Below, one piece after another: positions 27,036 to 35,910 of a stretch of 64,000 nucleotides of DNA. The notes beneath the pieces were generated by a model. It searched no databases. It was given only the letters and a program-made list of their open reading frames with translations, and was not told the DNA's origin. Every line of letters begins with the position of its first letter. The first letter of the stretch is position 1. The DNA comes from Paenarthrobacter ureafaciens (GTDB taxonomy: Bacteria; Actinomycetota; Actinomycetes; Actinomycetales; Micrococcaceae): NCBI RefSeq assembly GCF_004028095.1, contig NZ_SBHM01000007.1, forward strand, positions 558,001 through 622,000. Direction: 5' to 3'. The translations under genes and the position numbers were made by a program.

Positions 27036-28377
27036 AGCAATCGGCGCTTACGACCTCGTCATCCGGGGCCAGCGCATCCTCACCACCGCCGGCATTGCAC
27101 CCCGCGAAGTGGGCATCCGTGACGGCGTGATCGTCGCCATCGAACCGCTGGGCAACGGCCTGACGGGCACCGAGGTCATCCACCTCGCAGACGACGAGAC
27201 CCTCATCCCCGGCCTGGTGGACACCCACGTCCACGTCAACGAGCCCGGCCGTACCGAGTGGGAAGGCTTCGCCTCCGCCACCCGTGCAGCCGCAGCCGGC
27301 GGCGTGACCACCATCATCGACATGCCGCTCAACAGCATCCCGCCGACCACAAGCGTGGACGGCCTGGAGCAGAAGCGCGTGGTGGCCAAGGACCAGGCAT
27401 TCGTTGACGTCGGATTCTGGGGCGGCGCCATTCCCGGCAACAAGGCCGACCTCCGCCCGCTGCACGACGAAGGCGTGTTCGGCTTCAAGTGCTTCCTCCT
27501 GCACTCCGGCGTGGACGAGTTCCCGCACCTCGATGCAGACGAGATGGAAGAGGACATGAAGGAACTGAAGTCCTTCGACTCCCTCATGATCGTCCACGCC
27601 GAGGACTCCCACGCGATCGACCGCGCCCCGCACCCCGGCGGCGACCACTACGAGACCTTCCTCGCCTCCCGCCCCCGCGGCGCCGAGAACAAGGCCATCG
27701 CCGAGGTCATCGAACGCGCCCGCTGGACCGGCGCACGCGCCCACATCCTGCACCTTTCCTCCTCCGACGCGCTGCCCATGATCGCGTCGGCAAAGCGCGA
27801 CGGCGTCAACCTCACCGTTGAGACGTGCCCGCACTACCTGACCCTCATGGCCGAGGAAATCCCGGACGGCGCAACCGCGTACAAATGCTGCCCGCCCATC
27901 CGCGAGGCCTCCAACCGCGAGCTCCTCTGGAAGGGCCTGCAGGACGGCACCATCGACTGCATCGTCTCGGACCACTCCCCCTCCACCCTTGACCTCAAGG
28001 ACCTGGAGAACGGCGACTTCGCCGTAGCCTGGGGCGGCGTCTCCTCCCTCCAGCTGGGCCTGTCCCTGATCTGGACCGAAGCACGCCACCGCGGCATCCC
28101 GCTGGAGCAGGTGGTGGCTTGGATGTCCGAGAAGCCTGCTGCCCTGGCACGCCTGCACAACAAGGGCCAGCTCGCCCTCGGCTACGACGCCGACTTCAGC
28201 ATCTTCGCCCACGATGACGCGTTCGTGGTGGACGTCAAGAAGCTCAAGCACAAGAACCCGATCACTCCGTACGACGGCCGCCCGCTCTCCGGTGTGGTCC
28301 GCAAGACCTTCCTGCGTGGCTCGGAGATCGACTTCCAGAACCCGGGCGGAAAGCTGATCCGCCGCGGCAACGTTTAG
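27028..28377 (+). CDS. allB: Allantoinase
   Basis: 449 residues of the cyclic amidohydrolase family. Metal ligands are visible: HVH in VDTHVHVNEPGRTEWEGF, the carbamylated lysine in FGFKCFLLHSG, then MIVHAED, HILHLSSS and an aspartate in IVSDHSPS. It opens the hydantoin ring of allantoin to allantoate. Its position in the glyoxylate operon fits allantoin degradation to glyoxylate; no allantoate hydrolase is present in the window. Confidence 0.94.
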   Translation: MSEAIGAYDLVIRGQRILTTAGIAPREVGIRDGVIVAIEPLGNGLTGTEVIHLADDETLIPGLVDTHVHVNEPGRTEWEGFASATRAAAAGGVTTIIDMPLNSIPPTTSVDGLEQKRVVAKDQAFVDVGFWGGAIPGNKADLRPLHDEGVFGFKCFLLHSGVDEFPHLDADEMEEDMKELKSFDSLMIVHAEDSHAIDRAPHPGGDHYETFLASRPRGAENKAIAEVIERARWTGARAHILHLSSSDALPMIASAKRDGVNLTVETCPHYLTLMAEEIPDGATAYKCCPPIREASNRELLWKGLQDGTIDCIVSDHSPSTLDLKDLENGDFAVAWGGVSSLQLGLSLIWTEARHRGIPLEQVVAWMSEKPAALARLHNKGQLALGYDADFSIFAHDDAFVVDVKKLKHKNPITPYDGRPLSGVVRKTFLRGSEIDFQNPGGKLIRRGNV

Positions 28378-28388
28378 GACATATCGCC

Positions 28389-29198
28389 ATGGCAGTACAG
28401 GCCTACGGCCCGCCGCCGGCACGGTACCCCGGACGCCAGGGAGCCGGACGACCCACCACGGGACGTCCAGCCTCCGCCAGTGCGGGTACCGCGCGGCAGC
28501 AAGGCCAGAACGCTACGGGTCTGAGTGCACGGGGCCTTGCCCTTTGGGTCAACCCGGCCGAGGGCGATCCCGTAGACCCTGAAATTTGGGACCGGGCAGC
28601 GCGCCTTGTGCTGGCCCGGGCCATGAAACTTGCCCCGGAGGCGGAAGTCCGCATCTGGCCCGCCATCGGGGCAGAACACTCCGGCGTCGGCGACACTTCC
28701 TGGGGCGGCACTCCGCAGGAAGCCGCCGACGCCGGTAACCACCTTCCGCAGTCGGGTTCGATGGCGCTGGCCGAGGCTCTCGCCGCCGCCCGCGCCACGG
28801 CCGAATCCGACGGCGGCGACCACCCCTCCGAGGGCGGCAGCACCGCCGTCGAGCCCGTAACGTTGGCAGCCCGGCGCAGCCAGCTTGCAATCGACCTCGC
28901 TGCTGAAGTAGTGCTCCTTGACGGCAAGCCCGTTGCCTTTACTGGCATGGAATACAAGCTGCTGCGCTACCTGGTGGTGAACTGCTCGCGGGCAATCGGA
29001 CGTGAAGAATTGCAACGCTTCCTGGAGTCATTTGACCTCCCGGGCGCGGCATTTCGCTCGATCGACGTTTATGTTGGAAGGGTGCGGCGGAAGCTCGGCT
29101 CCGCCCGTTATACGGTTGCCACCGTCCGTGGTGGCGGCTACCAGTTCGTGCCTGGCCCATATGCCACCGTGCGCGGACCTGCGGAATACAGCATCTAA
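28389..29198 (+). CDS. Winged-helix (OmpR/PhoB-type) DNA-binding protein without receiver
   Basis: 269 residues, 11 bp after allB. The first 160 residues are low-complexity and Gly/Ala/Pro-rich, with no response-regulator aspartate. The C-terminal 100 are a trans_reg_C winged helix: VVLLDGKPVAFTGMEYKLLR, RAIGREELQRFL, RSIDVYVGRVRRKLG, VRGGGYQFVPG. It may regulate the operon it ends, or be a general actinobacterial regulator that sits here by chance. Target unknown. Confidence 0.8.
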   Translation: MAVQAYGPPPARYPGRQGAGRPTTGRPASASAGTARQQGQNATGLSARGLALWVNPAEGDPVDPEIWDRAARLVLARAMKLAPEAEVRIWPAIGAEHSGVGDTSWGGTPQEAADAGNHLPQSGSMALAEALAAARATAESDGGDHPSEGGSTAVEPVTLAARRSQLAIDLAAEVVLLDGKPVAFTGMEYKLLRYLVVNCSRAIGREELQRFLESFDLPGAAFRSIDVYVGRVRRKLGSARYTVATVRGGGYQFVPGPYATVRGPAEYSI

Positions 29199-29314
29199 CG
29201 ACGCTGTTCTGTCCAGAGGCACACCTGTCCTGACAGTCCGCCCTGAATGACCATTGCTGGCTACGCGTCAGTGTGAAAATGCCGGCAACCGCCGGTTGAA
29301 TGTAAAGGATCGCT

Positions 29315-29782
29315 ATGGCCCAGAAACTCCTCGTCGGAACGCAGGCACCGGATTTTGCGCTTCTCGACGCCGACGGCAACAAGGTCTCGCTGTCCGACTA
29401 CCGCGGACGCAACGTCATCGTTTACTTCTACCCGAAGGCCGCCACCCCCGGCTGCACCACCGAGGCCTGCGACTTCCGCGACAACCTGGCCAGCCTTCAG
29501 GGCAAGGGCTACGACGTCATCGGCATCTCCCCCGACGCCCAGGAAGCACTCAAAGGCTTCTCCGGCGACTTCGAGCTGACCTTCCCGCTGCTCTCCGACG
29601 AAGACCACTCCGTTGCCCTGGCCTACGGCGCTTGGGGCGAGAAGCTGGTCAACGGCGAGATCGTTGAAGGAATCGTCCGCTCCACCGTTGTCCTCGACGG
29701 CGACGCCAAGGTGAAGCTGGCCCAGTACCAGGTGAGCGCCCAGGGCCACGTCCAGGCTCTCCGCGAAGAGCTGGGCGTCTAA
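29315..29782 (+). CDS. bcp: Thioredoxin-dependent thiol peroxidase (peroxiredoxin Q)
   Basis: 155 residues. The peroxidatic cysteine is C47 and the resolving cysteine C52 in TPGCTTEACDF, the atypical 2-Cys pattern of BCP/PrxQ. It reduces hydrogen peroxide and organic peroxides with thioredoxin in the cytoplasm. Monocistronic in appearance, followed by a repeat array and a strong hairpin. Confidence 0.93.
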   Translation: MAQKLLVGTQAPDFALLDADGNKVSLSDYRGRNVIVYFYPKAATPGCTTEACDFRDNLASLQGKGYDVIGISPDAQEALKGFSGDFELTFPLLSDEDHSVALAYGAWGEKLVNGEIVEGIVRSTVVLDGDAKVKLAQYQVSAQGHVQALREELGV

Positions 29783-29891
29783 CCCTCTCTCACATCCCGC
29801 CGCTTTCCGGCGGTTCCTCTCCCACATCCCACCGGTTTCCAGCGGTTCCTCTTTCACATCCCGCCGGTTTCCGGCGGACGCTCTTTCACCT
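29783..29891. repeat. 32-bp phased repeat array A (4 cores)
   Basis: CTCTYTCACATCCC-type cores begin at 29785, 29817, 29849 and 29881, exactly 32 bp apart. Between them sit small hairpins of the form CCGCCGGTTTCCGGCGG. Same family as the arrays at 33571, 35804, 58027 and 58770. Confidence 0.85.
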
Positions 29892-29908
29892 AACTACACA
29901 ATTCTTGT

Positions 29909-29940
29909 AACGCCCGCTCACCCGAAAGTGAGCGGGCGTT
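29909..29940 (+). terminator. Terminator after bcp
   Basis: AACGCCCGCTCAC pairs with GTGAGCGGGCGTT (13 bp) over a 6-nt loop, followed by CATGTTGCTT. A strong GC stem; factor-independent activity is plausible though the T-tract is weak. Confidence 0.7.
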
Positions 29941-29993
29941 CATGTTGCTTGACCAAACGTGACAAAAAGTCAGCAGCATTAGTTAATGGAGCC

Positions 29994-30856
29994 ATGGTGT
30001 CACCTGCGCCCCAGCGTCATGCCGTCGTCATTGAAGATGATGAGGATATCCGCGGCCTCCTCGTTGTTGTCCTTGAGCAGCTGGATTTCATCGTCACGGA
30101 AGCCGCAGATGGGTCCACCAGCGTCGAAGCAGTCAAGAACACCAACGCCGAACTGGTCACCCTGGACATCAACCTCCCCGACTTCGACGGCATGGAAGTC
30201 TGCCGCCGCCTCCGGGAATTCTCCGACGCCTACATCCTGATGCTCACGGCACGCGCTGATGAATTGGACCGGCTCACGGGCCTGGACACCGGCGCGGACG
30301 ACTACCTCATCAAGCCTTTTAGCCCCAAGGAACTCCAGGCCCGCATCCGGGCCCTCTTCCGCCGGCCCGCACCCCTGCCCAGCCCGCGGAGGACCCGCGC
30401 CAAACCGACGAACTGGCGCGCGCCGCCGTCGTACAGCAAAGCCTCCTGCCGCAAGAGAAGTACGGCTGGAAGACTTCGACGTCGCCGGCGCCTTCCGGCC
30501 GTCGCGCAGCGTTGGCGGGGACTTCTACGACTGGTACCAAACCCCCGACGGCGTCCACCTCACGTTCGCGGACGCCATGGGCAAGGGAATGGGAGCCGCC
30601 CTCATCGCAGCGACGGTGCGTGCCGTGATGCGTTCCGTCGCGGACACGCCGGCCATCGACGCAGCATTCGGCTCGGCGAGCGCCACCATCGCGTCGGACC
30701 TGGACCAGTCGGGTTCGTTCGTGACCATGTTCCACGCACGCTTGGACAGCGCCTCGGGCAGGCTCAGTTATATCGACGCCGGCCGCCACAGCGGAAGATG
30801 ACGTGACCGCCGTCGTTGTTCGACGAAAACCTGCACCGCTGCCGGCCGGACTGTAA
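29994..30856 (+). pseudogene. Response regulator with SpoIIE-type phosphatase domain, frameshifted
   Basis: ATG 29994 with GGAG upstream. The receiver is intact: VVIEDDEDIRGLL (acidic pocket), D in LVTLDINLPDFDG, and K in YLIKPFSP. Near 30380 the frame shifts into EDPRQTDELARAAVVQQSLL, then again near 30460 into LEDFDVAGAFRPSRSVGGDF, the PP2C/SpoIIE start, on to RLSYIDAG. There the middle of the domain is missing and the tail DDVTAVVVRRKPAPL follows in another frame, ending at TAA 30854. Either a decayed gene or assembly error. The intact ancestor would dephosphorylate the STAS protein encoded downstream. Confidence 0.7.
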
Positions 30857-30873
30857 AGCCACACAGGGGGATT

Positions 30874-32836
30874 TTGACTCGTTTCTGGACCCGTTTGATC
30901 GTTGTCCTCACCGTCATTCTTGGCGTGAACTACGTTGCCTGGCGGTGGCTGGCTTCGCTGAACTGGGAGGCGTGGTGGATTGCCGTTCCGCTGGTGGTTG
31001 TGGAGACGTACAGCCTCATTGATGTGATGCTGTTCGGCTTGACGGTGTGGAACCTGAAGATCCGCAAGGCGCCGCCCGCCCCGCCCGCGGATGCCACGGT
31101 GGACGTTTTCATCACCACGTACAACGAGCCACTGGACCTGGTGATGACCACCGCCCTTGCGGCCAAGGAGATCCGCTGGCCGCACAGCACCTGGATCCTC
31201 GACGACGGCAACCGGCCTGAGATGCGTGAACTCGCCGAAGCCAACGGCATCGGTTACGTGACGCGGACCGCAGACTGGACGCCGGACATGCCGCGGCACG
31301 CCAAGGCGGGGAACCTGAACAACGCGCTGATGCTCACCTCGGGCGAGTACCTGTTGATCCTCGACGCCGACCAGATCCCGGAGCCGGACATCCTGGACAA
31401 GACACTGGGCTACTTCAACGACGATCGCGTCGCACTGGTCCAGACTCCGCAGTACTTCATCAATGTCCCCGCGGACGATCCGTTGGGCAGCCAGGCACCC
31501 CTTTTCTACGGCCCCATCCAGCAGGGCAAGGACGGCTGGAACGCTGCGTTCTTCTGCGGATCCAATGCCATCCTCCGCCGGGAAGCCCTCATGCAACTGG
31601 GCCTGGTGGGCTACGTGAAAGCAACGGAGCAGAGCATCAAGCGTGCCTTGGCCGCTTCCAAGCAGGCCATCAAGAAGGCCCCGCCGCTCGCCCGAGGCCG
31701 CGAACCCGTTGGTGGAACAGATGCTCAACGAAGATGAGGCTGCAACCAACGCCGCGCAGCAGGATCTCGAGGCCCGGGTGTCCCTCAGCGAGATCACGTA
31801 CCGCGTCCGCCGCAAGGTTGACGACGCCGTGCGGACCCTCGTCGCAGCCGATTTCTCTGCGTTGCAGGCCGACCTTGAGGAAATCGCGGCCATGGAACTG
31901 GCCCACGTCGGCGAAGGCGGCGTGACCACCGTGGCGAGTGACGCCGTCGACCGTATGTCCGGCCGCGACTGGTCGCCGCTCGGTGCCCTGGAGTCCGTCC
32001 ATGCGGTCCTGGACGCCATCTCCGTGGAACGCAGCGACGAAGCCCAGCCGGTCATGCCGCTGGCCACGATCTCCGTCACCGAGGACATGGCCACGGCGAT
32101 GCGCCTGCACGGACTCGGGTGGAAGAGCGTCTACCACCATGAGATCCTCGCCAACGGACTGGCTCCCGAGGACATCAAGACCATGCTCACCCAACGCCTC
32201 CGCTGGGCCCAGGGAACCATCCAGGTCCTCCTCCGCGAGAATCCGTTGGTGCAGCGGAAACTCACGTGGGGCCAGCGCTTGATGTACTTCTCAACGATGT
32301 GGAGCTACCTCAGCGGATTCGCCGCCGTCGTGTACTTCGCAGCGCCCATCATTTACCTCACGCTCGGCGTCCTCCCGGTCACCAGCCTCAGCTTCGACTT
32401 CTTCATCCGCTTCATCCCGTTCATGGTGGTCAACCAGCTGCTCTTCGTCGTGGCGGGGCACGGGATCCCCACGTGGCGCGGCCAGCAGTACAGCCTCGCC
32501 TTGTTCCCCACGTGGATCAAGGCATGTACGACGGCGGCACGGAACGTTTGGTTCGGCCGTCCCCTCGGGTTCGCGGTCACCCCCAAGGCGCGCCAGAGCG
32601 GCGGGCCAAGTTGGAGCCTCATCCGTCCGCAGATCATTGTGGCGGTGCTGCTGGCCATTGCCTTGGTGGTGGGTGTTGCGAGGTTGTTGACCGGCCTGGC
32701 CGAGCCGCTGGGGACGTTGGTGAATGTCGCCTGGGTGGCGTTCGACCTGGTGGTCCTGAGCGTGCTGGTCAAAGCAGTTTTGTACAAGGGTTTTGTGCCT
32801 GAAAGTTCCGAAGAAAGGAAGGCAGATGCAGTTTAG
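30874..32836 (+). CDS. Membrane glycosyltransferase, cellulose-synthase-like GT2, with one frameshift
   Basis: TTG 30874 follows GGGGGA. The N-terminal helices (LIVVLTVILGVNYVAWRWL) lead into a GT2 domain: FITTYNEPLDLV, then ILDDGNRPEMRELAE, then LILDADQIPEPDIL (DxD). Near 31685 the frame slips by one base, and the neighbouring frame carries on with PEAANPLVEQMLNEDEA, SVTEDMATAMRLHGLGWKSV, the QRLRW catalytic box (TQRLRWAQGTIQVL) and several C-terminal helices. Without the slip it would be about 650 residues and make a beta-linked surface glycan. It contains a long insert of about 110 residues between the DxD and QxxRW parts. It overlaps the STAS gene by 11 bp. Confidence 0.75.
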
Positions 32837-33158
32837 CTACGAAGTCAAGGACACCTACGCGGAGGTCAAAAGCGTTGGCCGTCTGAACATGGTGGCCGCC
32901 CCGAAGCTCCGCGAGATGGTGAACGAGGTTGTTGCCGGCGGTTCCAGCCGCGTGGTGGTCAACCTGGCCGGCACTGACTTCATGGACTCGTCCGGGCTTG
33001 GCGCACTGATCGGCTGCCTCAAGGCCACCCGGCAGGCCGGCGGGGACCTCCGGATCGCCGGCGTCCAGCCGCAGGTAAAGATGGTCGTGGAACTGACCAA
33101 CATGGACCGTGTCCTCACCGCCTATCCCACGGCCGAGGCAGCGTTCGGCGATGACTGA
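32826..33158 (+). CDS. STAS-domain anti-anti-sigma factor-like protein
   Basis: 110 residues from ATG 32826. The phosphorylation loop is FMDSSGLGALIGCL, where the first serine of the SSG pair is the usual target. It should cycle between phosphorylated and free forms under the kinase encoded next and the SpoIIE-type phosphatase encoded upstream. It overlaps the glycosyltransferase gene at its start and the kinase gene (33151) at its end, so all three are translated together. Confidence 0.88.
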   Translation: MQFSYEVKDTYAEVKSVGRLNMVAAPKLREMVNEVVAGGSSRVVVNLAGTDFMDSSGLGALIGCLKATRQAGGDLRIAGVQPQVKMVVELTNMDRVLTAYPTAEAAFGDD

Positions 33159-33570
33159 GGTCATTGCCCGCCGCGGCTTCCACGGCCCGTCCAACGAGGA
33201 AGCCATCGAGGCCATCCACGGCGAACTGGATTCCCTGTGGGAGGACGCCTCCTTTGTGCCTGATGTGGACCGGATGACGTTCACCACCGCCGTGATCGAG
33301 GCCGCCGCCAACGTGGTCCAGTATGCGGTTCCGGTGGCAGAGAAGCCGGTGGAGATCGACGTCGAGATCAGCGTATGGCCGGCACGGTTGGTTGCCCGGG
33401 TCAGCGCCCGGAACGCCCGCGAGCCGTTTGCCGGGGACATGCAGGCTTCCATGCCCGGTTCCGATGCCGAGTCCGGGCGTGGCCTTGCCTTGATCGAAGC
33501 CCTGGTGACAACGGTGACGTTCGAACGCCAGGACGGCACCAACACCTGGATCCTCACCCGCAACACCTGA
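33151..33570 (+). CDS. Anti-sigma-factor-type serine kinase (HATPase_c)
   Basis: 139 residues from ATG 33151. The GHKL N-box is AVIEAAANVVQYAV. A degenerate G1 region and a glycine loop in ESGRGLALIEALV follow. RsbW/SpoIIAB-type proteins of this size phosphorylate STAS partners and can also hold a sigma factor. No sigma factor gene is nearby, so the output may be the glycosyltransferase. Confidence 0.82.
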   Translation: MTEVIARRGFHGPSNEEAIEAIHGELDSLWEDASFVPDVDRMTFTTAVIEAAANVVQYAVPVAEKPVEIDVEISVWPARLVARVSARNAREPFAGDMQASMPGSDAESGRGLALIEALVTTVTFERQDGTNTWILTRNT

Positions 33571-33655
33571 CCCTCTATCACATCCCACCCCCTTTCCCCC
33601 GCCCCTCTATCACCTCCCTCGGCTTTCCCCCGCCCCTCTATCACTTCCCACCCAG
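33571..33655. repeat. 32-bp phased repeat array B (3 cores)
   Basis: CCTCTATCACMTCCC cores start at 33573, 33605 and 33636 (32 and 31 bp apart), with pyrimidine-rich spacers. Located directly after the kinase stop codon. Confidence 0.8.
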
Positions 33656-33761
33656 GGGGCCTTCTCCCCATGGCCGGACGCACGGCAAGTGTGAAACCAT
33701 GCGGTGACTGCCGCCGTCGTGCTTCCACGCGCGCGTAAGCAAAACCGAAACTGGGGGAAGA

Positions 33762-34313
33762 ATGCCAAAGACCACCGCCAGGCTGAGCACGTGGACCGTG
33801 GCCTGTGTCCTCGCGCTGTCCGCGTGCACCCAAACCCCGAACGGCCCAACAAGCGGCACGCCAACGGCAACACCAACAGCGACCCCCACCCAAAAGCCCG
33901 CCTCCGTGGCAGAGAGCTACGCCAAATACGATTCCCTTCGCACCGATCTGGCCGCTGCCTTGGAACAGAAGCTGCCCGGCATCACGTGGAGTACGGACAA
34001 AGCCGCCACCCTGGCTAAATCAAACGACGGCCGGTGCATCCTCCAACCGGCGAGCATGAAGAGCAGCGCGGACATTGTGGAGGCGTCGCGAAACTTCGAG
34101 GATGTCTTCGCAGCGGGCGACCCCGTCCTGGGGAAGTACGGGTTCCCGGCGTTCGGGGGGACGGATGATGTCCCCGGCGGCTGGCTGGTCGCGCGCAGCA
34201 CGGACGCCGCAGGTGCCACCGTGAGCATCGAGGCCAAGGGCCCGGCCTACCTGCGCATCACGGTTCCGGTGGCCTCAGCCAGCTGCAGCCCCACTGAAAT
34301 CCTGATCGACTAA
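33762..34313 (+). CDS. Hypothetical lipoprotein
   Basis: 183 residues. Signal with lipobox ALSACTQ near residue 22, then a Thr/Pro/Ala linker (SGTPTATPTATPTQKPA) and a small domain of about 130 residues with two cysteines (DGRCILQP, SASCSPTE). Extracytoplasmic, membrane-anchored. Not recognised further. GGGGGAAG precedes the ATG. It precedes the WXG100-calpain gene by 120 bp and could be a companion on the cell surface. Confidence 0.75.
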   Translation: MPKTTARLSTWTVACVLALSACTQTPNGPTSGTPTATPTATPTQKPASVAESYAKYDSLRTDLAAALEQKLPGITWSTDKAATLAKSNDGRCILQPASMKSSADIVEASRNFEDVFAAGDPVLGKYGFPAFGGTDDVPGGWLVARSTDAAGATVSIEAKGPAYLRITVPVASASCSPTEILID

Positions 34314-34436
34314 ACCGGCGGGCCAAGGGAACTTCTACCCATCGACCCACCCCACGGGGCCGGGATACCGTGACCGTGGCCAACCGCTGCTTGACGTCGG
34401 CCACACATCTTTGAAGACATTCACGAGGGGGACGCG

Positions 34437-35522
34437 ATGCCGGGATTCTACGGTGCCGATATCCAGCAGTTAAGGGCACTGGCCAAGACCATGGCCCGGC
34501 ACTCGGACACAATGAACGCGCTGTCCAAGGAACTCGGGCAACTCATCGCCTCAGCTCCGTGGGACGGCCGTGATGCGATCCAGTTCCGTCAGGCGTGGGA
34601 TACCGAACACCGGCCGATGCTCCACCGGACGGCCACCACCCTCCAAGCACAGTCCAAGGAACTGGAACGGAACGCGGACCAGCAGGACAAGTCCAGCGCC
34701 GCTTCCACCGGATCCGGCGACTCCAGCAGGGGCGACTCCAACCCGCCCGGCGACCCCGGTCCCCTCGATCCGGACAGGCCCGACGTCGATGTCCCCGGCG
34801 ACGTGCGCAAGGACCCGGACGCCGGGGATCCCGGCGACATCAACCAAGGACAAATCGGCGACTGCTGGCTGCTGGCCGGCATCGGGTCCGTGGCGCAAAC
34901 CTTGGAACAGCAAGGCAAACTGGACGAGTTCCTCGAATCGCACATGCGGCCGGTCGGCGACCCGCCAACCCACTGGGTGGTCACACTGTACGAGGATGGC
35001 GAACCGGTGGAAGTCACGGTGGAGGCCAAGTCCACCGAGGGCGGCGTCCGCGGCGCTGACGGCCAACCCAACTGGTTGTCCATTTACGAACGCGCGGCCG
35101 CCGAGCACCTGGGCGGCTCCTACGATGACATCGACGGCGGTTTCAGTAACGACGCCATGGAGCTGATGACCGGCCGTTCCGCGGACAAGGACGGGGAACT
35201 CGACCTTGGCTCCATCGAGGAAAAGCTTGCCTCCGGCCAGGCGGTCTCGGTGGGAACCGAGGACGTCAAGGATGACGACTTCGACTGGTTCTGGGAGTCC
35301 GAGGAAGTCAACCGCACCGACGTCGTTCCCAACCACGCATACGTTGTGGTGGACGTAAAAACGAACGACGACGGCGAGAAAGTGATCGTCCTGGCCAACC
35401 CTTGGGGACCTTCCGGAGGGTACATGAGCGGGGACGACGACAAGAAAGCCGGGACACTGGAACTGACCGAGGACGAGTACAAGGAAAACTTTGATTCCGT
35501 GTACTCCGTGGACACCAAGTAG
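34437..35522 (+). CDS. WXG100-like/calpain-family cysteine protease, putative type VII secretion effector
   Basis: 361 residues. Residues 1-90 are a two-helix hairpin with W42-D-G44 at the turn (SAPWDGRDAIQFRQAW), as in WXG100/LXG secreted proteins. A Pro/Asp/Gly linker (95-130) follows. The calpain triad is then complete: C143 in GQIGDCWLLAG, H300 in VPNHAYVVVDV, N321 in VLANPWGPSGG. No Sec signal. Calpain domains are known as toxins of polymorphic systems. The protein is thus likely secreted by an ESX/type VII machine, which is not in the window. Start has GAGGGGG upstream. A small gene follows after 2 bp. Confidence 0.85.
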   Translation: MPGFYGADIQQLRALAKTMARHSDTMNALSKELGQLIASAPWDGRDAIQFRQAWDTEHRPMLHRTATTLQAQSKELERNADQQDKSSAASTGSGDSSRGDSNPPGDPGPLDPDRPDVDVPGDVRKDPDAGDPGDINQGQIGDCWLLAGIGSVAQTLEQQGKLDEFLESHMRPVGDPPTHWVVTLYEDGEPVEVTVEAKSTEGGVRGADGQPNWLSIYERAAAEHLGGSYDDIDGGFSNDAMELMTGRSADKDGELDLGSIEEKLASGQAVSVGTEDVKDDDFDWFWESEEVNRTDVVPNHAYVVVDVKTNDDGEKVIVLANPWGPSGGYMSGDDDKKAGTLELTEDEYKENFDSVYSVDTK

Positions 35523-35524
35523 GG

Positions 35525-35803
35525 ATGGCCGTGGAACAGCTCGTAACAGTCAAGCAAGGGACGCAACCCACGTTCGATGGCGTGAAGGTGGGCGTTGTGA
35601 AGATCGGCGTCGCGGATGGGAAACCCGCCATCCAGTTTTGGATCCGGACCGGCGAACAGGAGCGCAAGCAGGCGTTCCGGGAGGGCCAGTCGACCGCACT
35701 GCCGGGTGCCGGAACCTTGAGGATCGTGTCGATTCAGCCGGCCGACGGCGGAACACCCGCCTCCGCGGTTTTGGCGTACGACGCCGGTCAGCTCACCCCG
35801 TGA
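35525..35803 (+). CDS. Small protein downstream of calpain toxin, candidate immunity/inhibitor
   Basis: 92 residues starting MAVEQLVTVKQGTQPTFDGV, 2 bp after the calpain stop. It looks like a compact beta protein (VKVGVVKIGVADGKPAIQFW, GTLRIVSIQPADGGTPASAV), with no signal or membrane segment. Position and size are those of an immunity protein that would block the protease in the producing cell. Family not certain; function inferred only from linkage. Confidence 0.6.
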   Translation: MAVEQLVTVKQGTQPTFDGVKVGVVKIGVADGKPAIQFWIRTGEQERKQAFREGQSTALPGAGTLRIVSIQPADGGTPASAVLAYDAGQLTP

Positions 35804-35910
35804 GGTGATAGAAGAACCGGAAAAACCCGTCGGGATGTGATAGAGGAACGGTGGTTGGGGGATGCTCTATCAGATCCCCGCAGGTTTCCGGCGTTGCTCT
35901 ATCAGATCCC
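35804..35910. repeat. 32-bp phased repeat array C, with inverted halves
   Basis: GTGATAGARGAAC cores at 35805 and 35837 face inverted CTCTATCAGATCCC cores at 35865 and 35897; both pairs are spaced 32 bp. The array lies between two convergent genes and its last base is the first base of the aminotransferase stop codon. Confidence 0.85.
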
